Below are positions 8,179 to 16,001 of a stretch of 64,000 bases of DNA, piece by piece. Position 1 is the stretch's first letter, and each line of letters starts with the position of its first letter. Made by a program: the position numbers and the translations under genes. Below the pieces are notes generated by a model. The model saw nothing but the letters and a program-made list of their open reading frames with translations. It searched no databases and was not told the DNA's origin. This stretch comes from Neobacillus sp. WH10 (GTDB lineage Bacteria; Bacillota; Bacilli; Bacillales; Cytobacillaceae): the NCBI RefSeq assembly GCF_030123405.1, contig NZ_CP126110.1:3472001-3536000 (forward strand). The letters run 5' to 3'.

Positions 8179-9534
8179 TTAGATATCACCAACTGTTCCT
8201 ATATTTATTTGGTTTGAAAAGGCCGCGAATGTTTCTTTTAATAATAATACAAGATTCTCAATCTCTCTTTTTGTGATTGTTAATGGCGGAGAGACGATAA
8301 TGGCATCACCATTAACCCCATCAATCCCGGCACCAGCAGGGTAAACGAGGAGTCCTTTTTCCTTGGCAAGTGCAATAACTTTTTGAGTAATCAAGGCCTC
8401 TCTTGGAAATGGTGTTTTCAATTCACAATCCTCGACAAATTCAATACCGAGGAGCAATCCTTTGCCGCGTACATCACCTATAAATGAATATTGTCCTTTT
8501 AGTTTTTCAAGTTGATTTTTCAAATAAACTCCCTTACATTCTACCTCTTTTATAATCTCGTTCTTTTCTAAGTATTCGAGAACAGCTAATGACACCGCAC
8601 ATGATTGGGGATTCGCACTTAATGTATGCCCGCTCATCACTGACTTTGTTCCGGCCAAGATCGGTGCCATGACCTTTTCACTTGCAACCGCAGCAGCAAT
8701 GGGCGCATATCCAGCTCCCATCCCTTTACCAAATGCTACAATATCCGGAATGACATCCCATTGCTCACATGCAAGTACCGTTCCCGTCCGGCCAAAACCA
8801 GTCATGACTTCATCGGCAATAAAGAGAATATCATTGTCCTCGCAGATTTTTTTTATGGTTTTATAATAATCCTTTGGTGGTGCAATCGCACCGCCTGCAG
8901 CCCCGATAACAGGTTCAACGATAAAGGCAGCGATTTGGTCAGCCCCAATCCTCTTGATTGCAGTTTTCAATTCATTGGCACACATGTAGCCACAGGATGG
9001 TGCCTCCTGATTATACGGACACCTGTAGCAATATGGCGGGTTGATAACTGGAAAATCCTCTAAGAGTGGAACAAACCTAGCCCTTCTTCCGGTATGCCCG
9101 GACATTGAAAGCGCTCCCAATGTTATGCCATGATAACTTACCCATCTTGATAACACCTTTGTCTTTGTTTGAATCCCTTGTTCCTGCCAATATTGAATCG
9201 CCATTTTCATCGCAGTCTCTGTCGCTTCTGAGCCGCTGTTCACAAAAAAACTCCAATTTAGTTCTCCAGGTGTCCAATCAGCAATTTTTTTCGCCAGCTT
9301 TTCAGCAGCTTCACTTGTAAATTGAGATCGATACACAAATGAGACTTTTTTAGCCTGTTCCTGCATCGCTTCAATGATTTCGGCTACACCATGACCGATA
9401 TTGGCTGTGACAGCGCCTGAAGCGGCATCAAGGTATTTTTTACCTTCCAGATCAAATAAGTAGATTCCTTTACCATAATCAATGACCGGGTATATTTCAT
9501 CGAGCACGGGTTTGATTAGAAACGATTTTTCCAT
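8179..9534 (-). CDS. yodT: Class III aminotransferase (YodT)
   Basis: A 451-aa PLP enzyme of fold type I. The cofactor aspartate is in ADEVMTGFGRTG (Asp241) and the PLP lysine is Lys270 in VAFGKGMGAGYAP. It would remove the amino group from the beta-lysine derivative, using an alpha-keto acid as acceptor. An unusual cysteine-rich loop (PPYCYRCPYNQEAPSCGYMC, about 166-185) could bind a metal or be structural; I recall similar loops in related aminotransferases. First gene of the yodTSRQ transcript, with a sigma-E-like promoter upstream, so probably switched on in the mother cell during sporulation. Confidence 0.92.
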   Translation of the reverse strand: MEKSFLIKPVLDEIYPVIDYGKGIYLFDLEGKKYLDAASGAVTANIGHGVAEIIEAMQEQAKKVSFVYRSQFTSEAAEKLAKKIADWTPGELNWSFFVNSGSEATETAMKMAIQYWQEQGIQTKTKVLSRWVSYHGITLGALSMSGHTGRRARFVPLLEDFPVINPPYCYRCPYNQEAPSCGYMCANELKTAIKRIGADQIAAFIVEPVIGAAGGAIAPPKDYYKTIKKICEDNDILFIADEVMTGFGRTGTVLACEQWDVIPDIVAFGKGMGAGYAPIAAAVASEKVMAPILAGTKSVMSGHTLSANPQSCAVSLAVLEYLEKNEIIKEVECKGVYLKNQLEKLKGQYSFIGDVRGKGLLLGIEFVEDCELKTPFPREALITQKVIALAKEKGLLVYPAGAGIDGVNGDAIIVSPPLTITKREIENLVLLLKETFAAFSNQINIGTVGDI

Positions 9535-9576
9535 AGGACACCACTTTCTTTTTCAAAATAAGTCGGTACATACTTC

Positions 9577-9604
9577 ATTGTATGAATCAGTTTTTCATTC
9601 TATC
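9577..9604 (-). promoter_or_regulatory. Sigma-E-like promoter of yodT with overlapping inverted repeat
   Basis: The minus strand carries CATACAAT, an exact match to the sigma-E -10 consensus, with a weaker GATAGAA at -35 after 13 bases. A CATAC-N6-GTATG inverted repeat (9569-9584) overlaps the -10 and could be an operator. The B. subtilis counterpart operon is, as I recall, sigma-E dependent. Confidence 0.55.
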
Positions 9605-9679
9605 ATCTCATTTGAAAGGGTTATGACGAAGAATTAAAAACGGATTCTTATGAAACTCTCTTTTACTTTTAGGCATGGG

Positions 9680-9685
9680 TATAAT
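9680..9685 (+). promoter_or_regulatory. -10 box of the potassium transporter gene
   Basis: TATAAT 34 bases before the start codon. No convincing -35 element is present at 17 bp. Confidence 0.5.
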
Positions 9686-9719
9686 AGAATTACAGTAGAT
9701 AACAGAAGGAAAAGGTCAA

Positions 9720-11081
9720 ATGAACACAATTAAAAAACTTAAATTAAAAACTAAACAACTATCGACTATACAATTAATCGTTATTTTTTATTTGTCTGCA
9801 TTAATCGTTTCTACACTTTTATTAAAAATTCCTCTTGCACATCGAGAAAATGTTTCTTTAAGTTTTATTGATGCTATGTTTACCTCTGCCAGCGCCATTA
9901 GTGTAACAGGATTAAGCGTCATTTCGTTAAATGATACATTCAGTAACTTTGGAATCTTTCTTTTATGCTTAATTCTTCAATTAGGCGGACTCGGGGTCAT
10001 GTCTTTAAGTACTTTCCTCTGGATTATGCTAGGTAAAAAGGTGGGGTTGAAAGAAAGGCAGCTGCTTATGATTGACCAAAATCAGTCCAATTTAGCGGGA
10101 TTGGTACAGCTGGCAAAACGAATATTCATTATTTTTGTTTCCTTTGAATTAATAGGTGGAATAATTTTAGGTTTTTGGTTCATGAATTATTACGGTAGTC
10201 CTTTAACTGCTTTTAAACATGGATTTTTCGCTTCCATTAGTGCAACAACTAATGCTGGGTTTGATATCACCGGAGAGTCACTTAGTCCATTCAGCCATGA
10301 CTACTTTGTTCAAACGATAGTAATTATTTTAATGATTGTTGGAGCAATTGGATTTCCAGTTATAGTGGAAATTTATGAATTCTTTTTATGTATGATCAAG
10401 AAGAAAAGATTTCATTTTACCTTGTTTACGAAATTAACAACATTAACGTTTGTTATCCTAACTGTAATAGGCGCACTATTTATTTTTCTTCTTGACAGTA
10501 ATAACTTTTTTGTTAATAAGGAATGGCATGAATCATTTTTTTACTCCCTATTTCATTCAGCGACAACTAAAAGTGCTGGATTAGCAACAATGAATATTAA
10601 TGAGTTTACTCCCAGTAACCAGCTGTTCCTGTCGATTTTAATGTTTATTGGCGGCTCACCTAGCAGTGCAAGCGGTGGAATTAGAACAACCACTTTTGCC
10701 ATCGTTATTTTAGCGATTATTTTTTATGCCCAAGGAAAAAGCTCTATCAAAATATTTAGACGTGAACTTCATAAGGAAGACGTTCTAAAATCATTTATTG
10801 TGCTCACAACTGCAGCATTTCTTTGTTTAAGTTCGATTTTAGTTCTATCGATCACAGAGCAAGGGACATTAATTGAGGTCATTTTTGAAGTATCTTCTGC
10901 TTTCGGAACAAATGGATTATCGATGGGGTTAACACCTAGATTAACGACATTTGGCAAGATTCTTATCATCATTTTAATGTTTATCGGAAGGGTTGGTATT
11001 GTAACCTGCTTATTTATGTTACGCGGCAAAGGAAGTAAAGAGAAATTCAATTATCCAAAAGAAAAGGTAACAATCGGATAA
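9720..11081 (+). CDS. TrkH/KtrB-family potassium channel subunit
   Basis: A 453-aa integral membrane protein of the superfamily of K+ transporters. The four selectivity-filter loops can be read in order: SVTGLS, TNAGFD, KSAGLA and FGTNGLS, each before a half-membrane helix pair. Length fits KtrB/KtrD rather than the longer TrkH. It would take up K+ at the cytoplasmic membrane and needs a cytosolic KtrA/KtrC gating ring, which is not encoded next to it; this orphan arrangement resembles B. subtilis ktrD. The third filter is KSAG where many relatives have RTAG, a small variation. A terminator follows. Confidence 0.93.
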   Translation: MNTIKKLKLKTKQLSTIQLIVIFYLSALIVSTLLLKIPLAHRENVSLSFIDAMFTSASAISVTGLSVISLNDTFSNFGIFLLCLILQLGGLGVMSLSTFLWIMLGKKVGLKERQLLMIDQNQSNLAGLVQLAKRIFIIFVSFELIGGIILGFWFMNYYGSPLTAFKHGFFASISATTNAGFDITGESLSPFSHDYFVQTIVIILMIVGAIGFPVIVEIYEFFLCMIKKKRFHFTLFTKLTTLTFVILTVIGALFIFLLDSNNFFVNKEWHESFFYSLFHSATTKSAGLATMNINEFTPSNQLFLSILMFIGGSPSSASGGIRTTTFAIVILAIIFYAQGKSSIKIFRRELHKEDVLKSFIVLTTAAFLCLSSILVLSITEQGTLIEVIFEVSSAFGTNGLSMGLTPRLTTFGKILIIILMFIGRVGIVTCLFMLRGKGSKEKFNYPKEKVTIG

Positions 11082-11095
11082 GATCATTATTGATA

Positions 11096-11133
11096 TTGGG
11101 GACTTGGAAACAAGAATTCCCCATTTTTTTTAT
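11096..11133 (+). terminator. Terminator after the potassium transporter gene
   Basis: Two-part stem (TTGGGG/CCCCA plus CTTG/CAAG around a GAAA loop) followed by TTTTTTTT. Confidence 0.88.
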
Positions 11134-11185
11134 TTTATCAAATTAACCAACTAGCTGTAAAAAATGAACACGCAACTTTAATAAG

Positions 11186-11232
11186 AAAAAAGGCTGAATC
11201 CCGAACAAATTCTCGAGAGTCAGCCTTTTTTT
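11186..11232 (-). terminator. Terminator after the YjcZ-family gene (bidirectional)
   Basis: AAAAAAGGCTGA pairs with TCAGCCTTTTTT around a loop that contains the palindrome TCTCGAGA. U-runs exist on both strands. Confidence 0.85.
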
Positions 11233-11233
11233 A

Positions 11234-11425
11234 TCAAAAGTTCCAACTTGCACCGATTATAATAAGCAAAATAAACAGGACAACGATTAACGCAAAGCCG
11301 CCAAAGCCAAAACCACAGCATCCTCCTACAGGGTATGCCGGATAACAGCCTCCTCCTACAGGGTATGCCGGATAACCACAGGCGCCATCAAATCCATATC
11401 CTCCAAATCCTCCATACATACACAA
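11234..11425 (-). CDS. YjcZ-family small sporulation protein
   Basis: A 63-aa peptide. The N-terminal two thirds is Gly/Tyr/Pro/Cys rich and contains an exact internal repeat (YPAYPVGG twice, mirrored by a ~24-bp DNA duplication at about 11327-11378). The C-terminal [19 protein letters not shown] is a single hydrophobic membrane helix typical of the YjcZ/SscA group of tiny spore proteins. A sigma-K-like promoter upstream supports a role late in the mother cell, possibly at the spore coat. Six cysteines allow cross-linking. Function beyond this is unknown. Confidence 0.85.
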   Translation of the reverse strand: MCMYGGFGGYGFDGACGYPAYPVGGGCYPAYPVGGCCGFGFGGFALIVVLFILLIIIGASWNF

Positions 11426-11457
11426 TCACTCCTCAATAATTTGTATCTTATCCATGT

Positions 11458-11485
11458 TACATTATGTACTAGATACTTGACCTGT
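11458..11485 (-). promoter_or_regulatory. Sigma-K-like promoter of the YjcZ-family gene
   Basis: Minus strand AC, 17 bases, then CATAATGTA, which fits the sigma-K pattern AC-N17-CATANNNTA. The start codon lies 33 bases downstream with a GAGGAG ribosome site. Confidence 0.6.
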
Positions 11486-11537
11486 ATGTGCATTCGCCTA
11501 TATTATGAGAGACAATGATAAATTTGTAGGTGATAAG

Positions 11538-12134
11538 ATGAAATCAGTTTTCAAGAGTTTTATTAATGGCATTTTAACGATTGTGCCGATTATTCTTGTG
11601 ATTTATGTTATTTATAAAACGTTTCTATTTTTGGACGGCTTGTTAGGCAACTCGCTGAAGCCTTACTTAAGAGAAGATTACATACCTGGAATCGGCTTAT
11701 TGACGACCATTATTTTAATTACCCTTTTAGGCTGGCTGTCTACAAAATATGTAACGGGAAAAATGGTTAAACTAATTGATCGACTGCTTGAAAATATTCC
11801 AGTGGTTAAAACGATTTATTCGGTTATTAAGGATACGGTTCAATCCTTCCTTGGCGATAAGAAATCATTTTCCAAGGTGGCATTGGTTGTGATTCCAGGA
11901 ACTGAAATGCGCAGTATCGGTTTTATTACTTCGGAGCAATTGGAGGATTTTTATAGTCCTCTAAAGGATCATGTTGCTGTCTATATCCCACAAACATTCC
12001 AGGTGGCTGGATTTACATTTTTAATTCCAAAGAATCAAGTGGAAATAATCGAGGTTAAGGCCGAGGATGCGATGAAGTTTGTCCTTTCAGGGGGGATGAC
12101 ATCTACATCAAAACAGAAGGGGAAAAATACATAA
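11538..12134 (+). CDS. DUF502 family membrane protein
   Basis: A 198-aa protein with two N-terminal membrane helices (about 8-30 and 48-70) and the conserved DUF502 signature in the loop and C-terminal domain (NIPVVKTIYSVIKDTVQSF, then VALVVIPGTEMRSIGFITSE). The start was placed at an ATG behind GTAGGTGA rather than an ATG 33 bases upstream. The family is widespread; its biochemical role is not established. It ends at a terminator shared with the convergent msrB. Confidence 0.85.
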   Translation: MKSVFKSFINGILTIVPIILVIYVIYKTFLFLDGLLGNSLKPYLREDYIPGIGLLTTIILITLLGWLSTKYVTGKMVKLIDRLLENIPVVKTIYSVIKDTVQSFLGDKKSFSKVALVVIPGTEMRSIGFITSEQLEDFYSPLKDHVAVYIPQTFQVAGFTFLIPKNQVEIIEVKAEDAMKFVLSGGMTSTSKQKGKNT

Positions 12135-12136
12135 TA

Positions 12137-12159
12137 AAAAGCCGCGGATTGCGGCTTTT
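12137..12159. terminator. Bidirectional terminator between the DUF502 gene and msrB
   Basis: AAAAGCCGC/GCGGCTTTT with a 5-base loop; T-runs follow on both strands. Confidence 0.85.
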
Positions 12160-12589
12160 ACTTTTTTTCAAACAACTTCGTAAATTCCCCATAACCTTTT
12201 TCTTCAAGCTCCTCATTCGGTATAAACCGTAACGCAGCGGAATTGATACAATAACGTAAGCCTGTCGGTTCTGGACCGTCATTAAATACATGACCTAAAT
12301 GGGAATCCGCGGTTTTACTTCGAACCTCTGTCCGCACCATAAAATGACTATTATCTTCTTTTTCCAACACTTCATTGTCTTCAATTGGTTTCGTAAAGCT
12401 TGGCCAGCCACAGCCTGCATCAAATTTATCAAGCGAGCTAAATAACGGCTTCCCTGAAACGATATCCACATAAATACCGTCTCTTGTATCATTCCAATAT
12501 TCATTTCGAAACGGCGGCTCTGTCCCATTATTTTGCGTTACTTCATACTGAATTGGCGTTAATTCTTTTTTCAAATCCTTATTTTGCAT
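12158..12589 (-). CDS. msrB: Peptide-methionine (R)-S-oxide reductase
   Basis: Reduces the R form of methionine sulfoxide in proteins using thioredoxin. The 143-aa protein has the catalytic cysteine in [11 protein letters not shown] (Cys114), a second cysteine in AGCGWPSF (Cys60, likely resolving) and the HLGHVF substrate region. The two CxxC zinc motifs seen in many MsrB proteins are absent, so it is the zinc-free form. The start is an ATG behind GGGGGG, 11 nt inside the end of msrA, so the pair is translationally coupled. Confidence 0.95.
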   Translation of the reverse strand: MQNKDLKKELTPIQYEVTQNNGTEPPFRNEYWNDTRDGIYVDIVSGKPLFSSLDKFDAGCGWPSFTKPIEDNEVLEKEDNSHFMVRTEVRSKTADSHLGHVFNDGPEPTGLRYCINSAALRFIPNEELEEKGYGEFTKLFEKK

Positions 12590-13121
12590 TTTTGTCCCCC
12601 CAATGCCTCTCAATAAAACCTGCTCTACCTGACCCTATATGATAGGACTGATAGTGAGCCCGATTTTTCTTATAGTAGTACTGATGGTAATCTTCAGCCG
12701 GATAAAATGTCTGCGCCGGCAAAATTGGTGTTACAATCGGTCTGTTAAACCGGCCGCTTTCTTGTAATGTTTTCTTTGATTCTTCGGCAAGCTTTTTTTG
12801 TGTTTCATCATGGTAGAAAATCGCAGTTTGATACGATTGACCTCGGTCATAAAATTGCCCGCCGGGATCGGTAGGGTCAATTTGCTGCCAATATAGCTCT
12901 AATAATTTTTCATACGGGAAAACGTCCGGATGATAAGCTATTTGTACGGCTTCATAATGTCCGGTAGTATCTGAGCAAACCTGTTGATAGGTCGGGTTTT
13001 CTACTATTCCCCCTGTATAACCTGACAAAACACTAATAATCCCCGGCAGTTCATCAAACGGCTTCACCATACACCAGAAACAGCCGCCGGCAAATGTTGC
13101 TAATTGATGTTTCTCTTCCAC
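12579..13121 (-). CDS. msrA: Peptide-methionine (S)-S-oxide reductase
   Basis: Reduces the S form of methionine sulfoxide, complementing MsrB. GGCFWC (Cys14 and Cys17) is the active-site motif; the [20 protein letters not shown] tail is typical. The GTG start (MEEKHQ) behind GGGGTGG matches the usual N-terminus; an upstream ATG at 13142 would add seven residues. msrA-msrB is a common Bacillus pair lying near the ypm genes. Confidence 0.95.
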   Translation of the reverse strand: MEEKHQLATFAGGCFWCMVKPFDELPGIISVLSGYTGGIVENPTYQQVCSDTTGHYEAVQIAYHPDVFPYEKLLELYWQQIDPTDPGGQFYDRGQSYQTAIFYHDETQKKLAEESKKTLQESGRFNRPIVTPILPAQTFYPAEDYHQYYYKKNRAHYQSYHIGSGRAGFIERHWGDKNAK

Positions 13122-13188
13122 GTTCCCACCCCTTTTCATCATATTAAAAGTATACAGAAGATTTACTTAAAAATAAAATCTAGCACTT

Positions 13189-13226
13189 AAAATAAAATAA
13201 GCCGAACCAGTCCCTGCTGGCTCGGC
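13189..13226 (-). terminator. Terminator after rsgA
   Basis: GCCGAGCCAG/CTGGTTCGGC stem on the minus strand (13201-13226) followed by TTATTTTATTTT. Confidence 0.85.
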
Positions 13227-13235
13227 AATTTTATC

Positions 13236-14303
13236 TTATCGACTTTTCCGCTGCTTCATTTGTTTATTTATATTTTTCCAGTGCTTTCGTACCTCTGCCT
13301 GTGCACGTTTATCGGCTTTTCGTTCAATAAACGCCAGTTCTTTTTGCAGTTTGTTGTAGCTATTTAATCGTTCTAAAGCAACAAAACCCTCTTCAATCGC
13401 CTTTACCACGGCGCAGCCCGGCTCATCCTTATGCTGACAATCGCGGAACCGGCACTGTGAAGCAAGTTCTTGAATTTCCGAAAAGGTCTCGGTTAAACCC
13501 TCTGAACTTTCCCATAGCTGCAATTCCCTCATCCCAGGGGTATCAATTAAGATACTGCCATTGGGCAAGACAATCATTTCTCTGTGGGTTGTCGTATGTC
13601 TCCCCTTAGCATCATCCTCGCGAATATCTTGCACCAATTGCTTTTCTTCCCCTAATAATCGATTCGTTAAGGTTGATTTCCCTACCCCAGATGACCCAAG
13701 AAGGGCAATAGTTTTGCCTGGCTGCAAAAAGGGGTCTAATTTTTCAAATCCACTCATGGTCTCAGAACTGATCGGAATAACGGGTACACCACCATAGGCA
13801 ATTGCTTCCACTTCGGCCAACTTCACCATTATATCTTGACAAAGGTCTGCTTTACTTAACACAATGACAGGGTTTGCACCGCTTTCCCATGTCAATAAAA
13901 GATAGCGTTCAATTCTTCTTAAATTTAGGTCCTCATTTAATGAGTTTACCAGAAAAACGGTATCAACGTTTGCGGCAACAATTTGCTCCTCAGCGGTGGC
14001 ACCCGCTGATTTTCTTGAAAACTTACTATTACGCGGCAAGACAGCTAAAATGGTTCCCTTTCCTTCATCGAACCTTGGTTTCAAGCAGACCCAATCACCA
14101 ACAGCAGGAAAATCCTCACGGGAGTGAGCTTGAAAGCTAAACTTACCCGAAACCTCAGATAACAATTCACCCTGTTCCGTCCAAACCCGATACATACGCT
14201 TGTGTTCGAGGGCCACGCGGCCAATAATCAAATCTTCACTTGTTTTAACTTTATCAAAATCATATTTAACTTTTTCAGTTAAGCCAATTGTTTCTAATTT
14301 CAT
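13236..14303 (-). CDS. rsgA: Ribosome small-subunit-dependent GTPase A
   Basis: A 355-aa circularly permuted GTPase that helps late 30S ribosome maturation. An OB-fold leads (to about 95), followed by the permuted G-motifs: SKAD (150-153, in place of NKxD), GSSGVGKS (203-210), DTPG (254-257), then a zinc knuckle with Cys284, Cys289, His291 and Cys297. It is ~55 residues longer than typical B. subtilis RsgA (YloQ), and does not sit in the prpC-prkC-rpe context, so it may be a second, specialised paralogue. The start is an ATG behind GGAGGAATAAGG. Its leader carries an apparent attenuator with an upstream ORF, which points to induction by translation stress. Confidence 0.92.
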   Translation of the reverse strand: MKLETIGLTEKVKYDFDKVKTSEDLIIGRVALEHKRMYRVWTEQGELLSEVSGKFSFQAHSREDFPAVGDWVCLKPRFDEGKGTILAVLPRNSKFSRKSAGATAEEQIVAANVDTVFLVNSLNEDLNLRRIERYLLLTWESGANPVIVLSKADLCQDIMVKLAEVEAIAYGGVPVIPISSETMSGFEKLDPFLQPGKTIALLGSSGVGKSTLTNRLLGEEKQLVQDIREDDAKGRHTTTHREMIVLPNGSILIDTPGMRELQLWESSEGLTETFSEIQELASQCRFRDCQHKDEPGCAVVKAIEEGFVALERLNSYNKLQKELAFIERKADKRAQAEVRKHWKNINKQMKQRKSR

Positions 14304-14330
14304 CCTTATTCCTCCAGCGAACTTTATTTT

Positions 14331-14371
14331 TAAAAAAAATAAAAAACCATAGGCACACACAGCCCATGGTT
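14331..14371 (-). terminator. Terminator inside the rsgA 5' leader
   Basis: Minus strand AACCATGGGC/GCCTATGGTT (10 pairs including one G-U) followed by TTTTTTATTTTTTTT, 28 bases before the rsgA start. It lies between promoter and gene, so it would cut off transcription unless disrupted. Confidence 0.85.
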
Positions 14372-14515
14372 ATATTCGCATCGTCAAATAAGGGTATAAA
14401 GCAGGTCCCTAAACGGAAAATATTTGGGCTGTGCAAACAATATTCAACTCACAGAATGTTCTCATCGTTTCAATTAACATTGCACGTCACCCACTTTCAA
14501 AGTTATTTATTTATA
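14345..14515 (-). promoter_or_regulatory. Candidate transcription attenuator leader of rsgA
   Basis: Order on the minus strand: arm 1 GTGCAA (14480-14485), upstream ORF, arm 2 TTGCACAGCCCA (14425-14436), then the terminator hairpin, whose 5' half holds TGGGCTGTG (14358-14366). Arm 2 can pair with arm 1 (6 bp) or with the terminator's own left side (9 bp, perfect). The second pairing destroys the terminator. This is the layout of classical ribosome-dependent attenuation. Confidence 0.65.
14409..14480 (-). CDS. Upstream leader ORF of rsgA (23 aa)
   Basis: A 23-codon reading frame, MLIETMRTFCELNIVCTAQ followed by IFSV, in the rsgA leader. GTGGGTGA lies about 6 bases before the ATG as a plausible ribosome site; an internal in-frame ATG would give 18 residues. 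The codons for VCTAQ overlap the antiterminator arm, so a ribosome's position on this frame would decide which hairpin forms. Translation is inferred from layout only. Confidence 0.5.
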   Translation of the reverse strand: MLIETMRTFCELNIVCTAQIFSV

Positions 14516-14543
14516 GTATATGCAATATTTATCCACTTGTAAA
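14515..14543 (-). promoter_or_regulatory. Sigma-A promoter of the rsgA leader
   Basis: TTTACA (14538-14543), 17 bases, TATACT (14515-14520) on the minus strand, about 210 bases before rsgA. Confidence 0.75.
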
Positions 14544-14637
14544 CAAAAATTCCAATTTTCGCAAATCGGAAGATAGACACCTACCTAGTTCAAATTGAAT
14601 AAATTATGGTGTAATCCACTAGTAAGGAGTTGATAAA

Positions 14638-15390
14638 ATGTCCGAGACAAGAAACCAAGCTGATTATCTTCAAAAAGCTGCCATGTATGATTTGTTAGCG
14701 CAATATTATAAATACACAAACCCGAACCATCACATGCATTTCTATTTAAAACATTTTAAATACATGAATAAAGCGATGAACATAATGCGTACAAATTCCA
14801 AAATAAAGCATGGAGAAGCAAAAGTCCGCCTGCTTCACACCTCCCATGATGCCCCCAATGTAGATATGTATATAAATGGAAAACGAGTAATAACGGATCT
14901 GCCATTTAAACATGTAAGTCAAGTACTTTCATTAAATCCTGGTAAATACCATGTTGATATTTACCCAGCCGGAAACATGGTTGATAGTGTTTTAAATAAA
15001 AAAATAACAGTTGAGGCAGGAAAGTCGTACACGCTGACAACAATTGATACTGTCAAAAAGATGCGCCTGCTTATTTATTTGAACCAACCGGAGGTTCCTT
15101 TAAATGAAGCAAAGGTTCGCTTTATCCACTTATCACCAGATACCCCGCCGCTTGATATTGCCGTGAAGGATCGCGATGTTATTTTTCCTAAGGTTTCATA
15201 TAAACAAGCAACTGAATATTTAGGATTAACACCAATGACAGTAGACCTTGAGGTTAGGATGTCAGGCAGTAAAGAGATTGTCTTACCGATGTCAAAAGTA
15301 CAGTTTAAAACAAATGATAGTTATACCATTGTATTTCTCGGGTTATCAAAAGGCACACCAGGATTTCAATTTATCAGCATCAAAAATTGA
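14638..15390 (+). CDS. DUF4397 domain protein
   Basis: A 250-aa protein with two DUF4397 beta-sandwich repeats: KVRLLHTSHDAPNVDMYINGKRV (about 62-84) and KVRFIHLSPDTPPLDIAVKDRDV (about 159-181). The shared pattern (R-x-x-H-x-S-x-D-x-P) is the family hallmark. There is no signal peptide; the N-terminal 55 residues are Tyr/His/Asn rich. Function is unknown; some relatives are surface or spore associated. Start behind AAGGAG. The preceding 334 bp belong mostly to the rsgA leader on the other strand. Confidence 0.85.
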   Translation: MSETRNQADYLQKAAMYDLLAQYYKYTNPNHHMHFYLKHFKYMNKAMNIMRTNSKIKHGEAKVRLLHTSHDAPNVDMYINGKRVITDLPFKHVSQVLSLNPGKYHVDIYPAGNMVDSVLNKKITVEAGKSYTLTTIDTVKKMRLLIYLNQPEVPLNEAKVRFIHLSPDTPPLDIAVKDRDVIFPKVSYKQATEYLGLTPMTVDLEVRMSGSKEIVLPMSKVQFKTNDSYTIVFLGLSKGTPGFQFISIKN

Positions 15391-15423
15391 AAAAAATTGG
15401 TGCCCCGTAAAAAACGAGGCACC
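15389..15423 (-). terminator. Terminator after ypmS
   Basis: GGTGCC(T)CGT/ACGGGGCACC stem on the minus strand, overlapping the ypmS stop and followed by a T-run. It may also stop the convergent DUF4397 transcript. Confidence 0.8.
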
Positions 15424-16001
15424 TACTTAACGGGCACTAAAATAGTAAAAGTAATATCATCTTTCTTCAGATCAAATTTATCTGCTTTGATTTTCAGATT
15501 GCTCTTCAGTTTTAATTGCTGCATATGGATATAGACGAGATGATCATTCGGTCTAATCTCGACTCCTTTTGGCAGCTTATAATTTTCACTAATAAAGTTT
15601 AACACGTATGAAATCGGCAGATTTAACTTACCGACTGACATTGATTGTTGCTCCAAAACCAAATCACCATTTTTTTGTGCTATAGGTTCAAAGGTCAATT
15701 TCAAATTTAGTTTTTCACTAAAAAATGGTAACGTTCCGTATAGTTCAACTTCATCTCCTAATATGACCCGATAATCAATCGAAGAATCAGCAGCTTCTTC
15801 TTTAAGATAATAGTTAATAAGCCTATTTAAGTCATACTTGTTTGATTTAACATGAAAAGAAACTTGCTCACCAGTTGGACTCTTTAATTTGCTGATTTCC
15901 TTCTCATTCGACGGAGCCATTGCTAGTGATAAAATAATTATAACGAACAAAAGGTTAATTCCTAACAAGAGAAGGAATCCAATTTTCCATTTGTTTTTCA
16001 T
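15423..16001 (-). CDS. ypmS: YpmS family protein (DUF2140)
   Basis: A 192-aa protein with one N-terminal membrane anchor (WKIGFLLLLGINLLFVIIILSLAMA) and an outward-facing domain rich in beta strands (LYGTLPFFSEKLNLKLTFEPI). Family role is unknown. The ATG follows the ypmR stop directly (TAG-ATG), with GAGGAG inside the ypmR end, so the two are coupled. Order ypmQ-ypmR-ypmS is the B. subtilis order. Confidence 0.9.
   Translation of the reverse strand: MKNKWKIGFLLLLGINLLFVIIILSLAMAPSNEKEISKLKSPTGEQVSFHVKSNKYDLNRLINYYLKEEAADSSIDYRVILGDEVELYGTLPFFSEKLNLKLTFEPIAQKNGDLVLEQQSMSVGKLNLPISYVLNFISENYKLPKGVEIRPNDHLVYIHMQQLKLKSNLKIKADKFDLKKDDITFTILVPVK

Noticed and set aside
14288..14542. 84-residue reading frame on the plus strand opposite the rsgA leader
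   Set aside because: No ribosome site, basic and low-complexity product, and it runs antisense through the promoter, leader ORF and terminator of rsgA.
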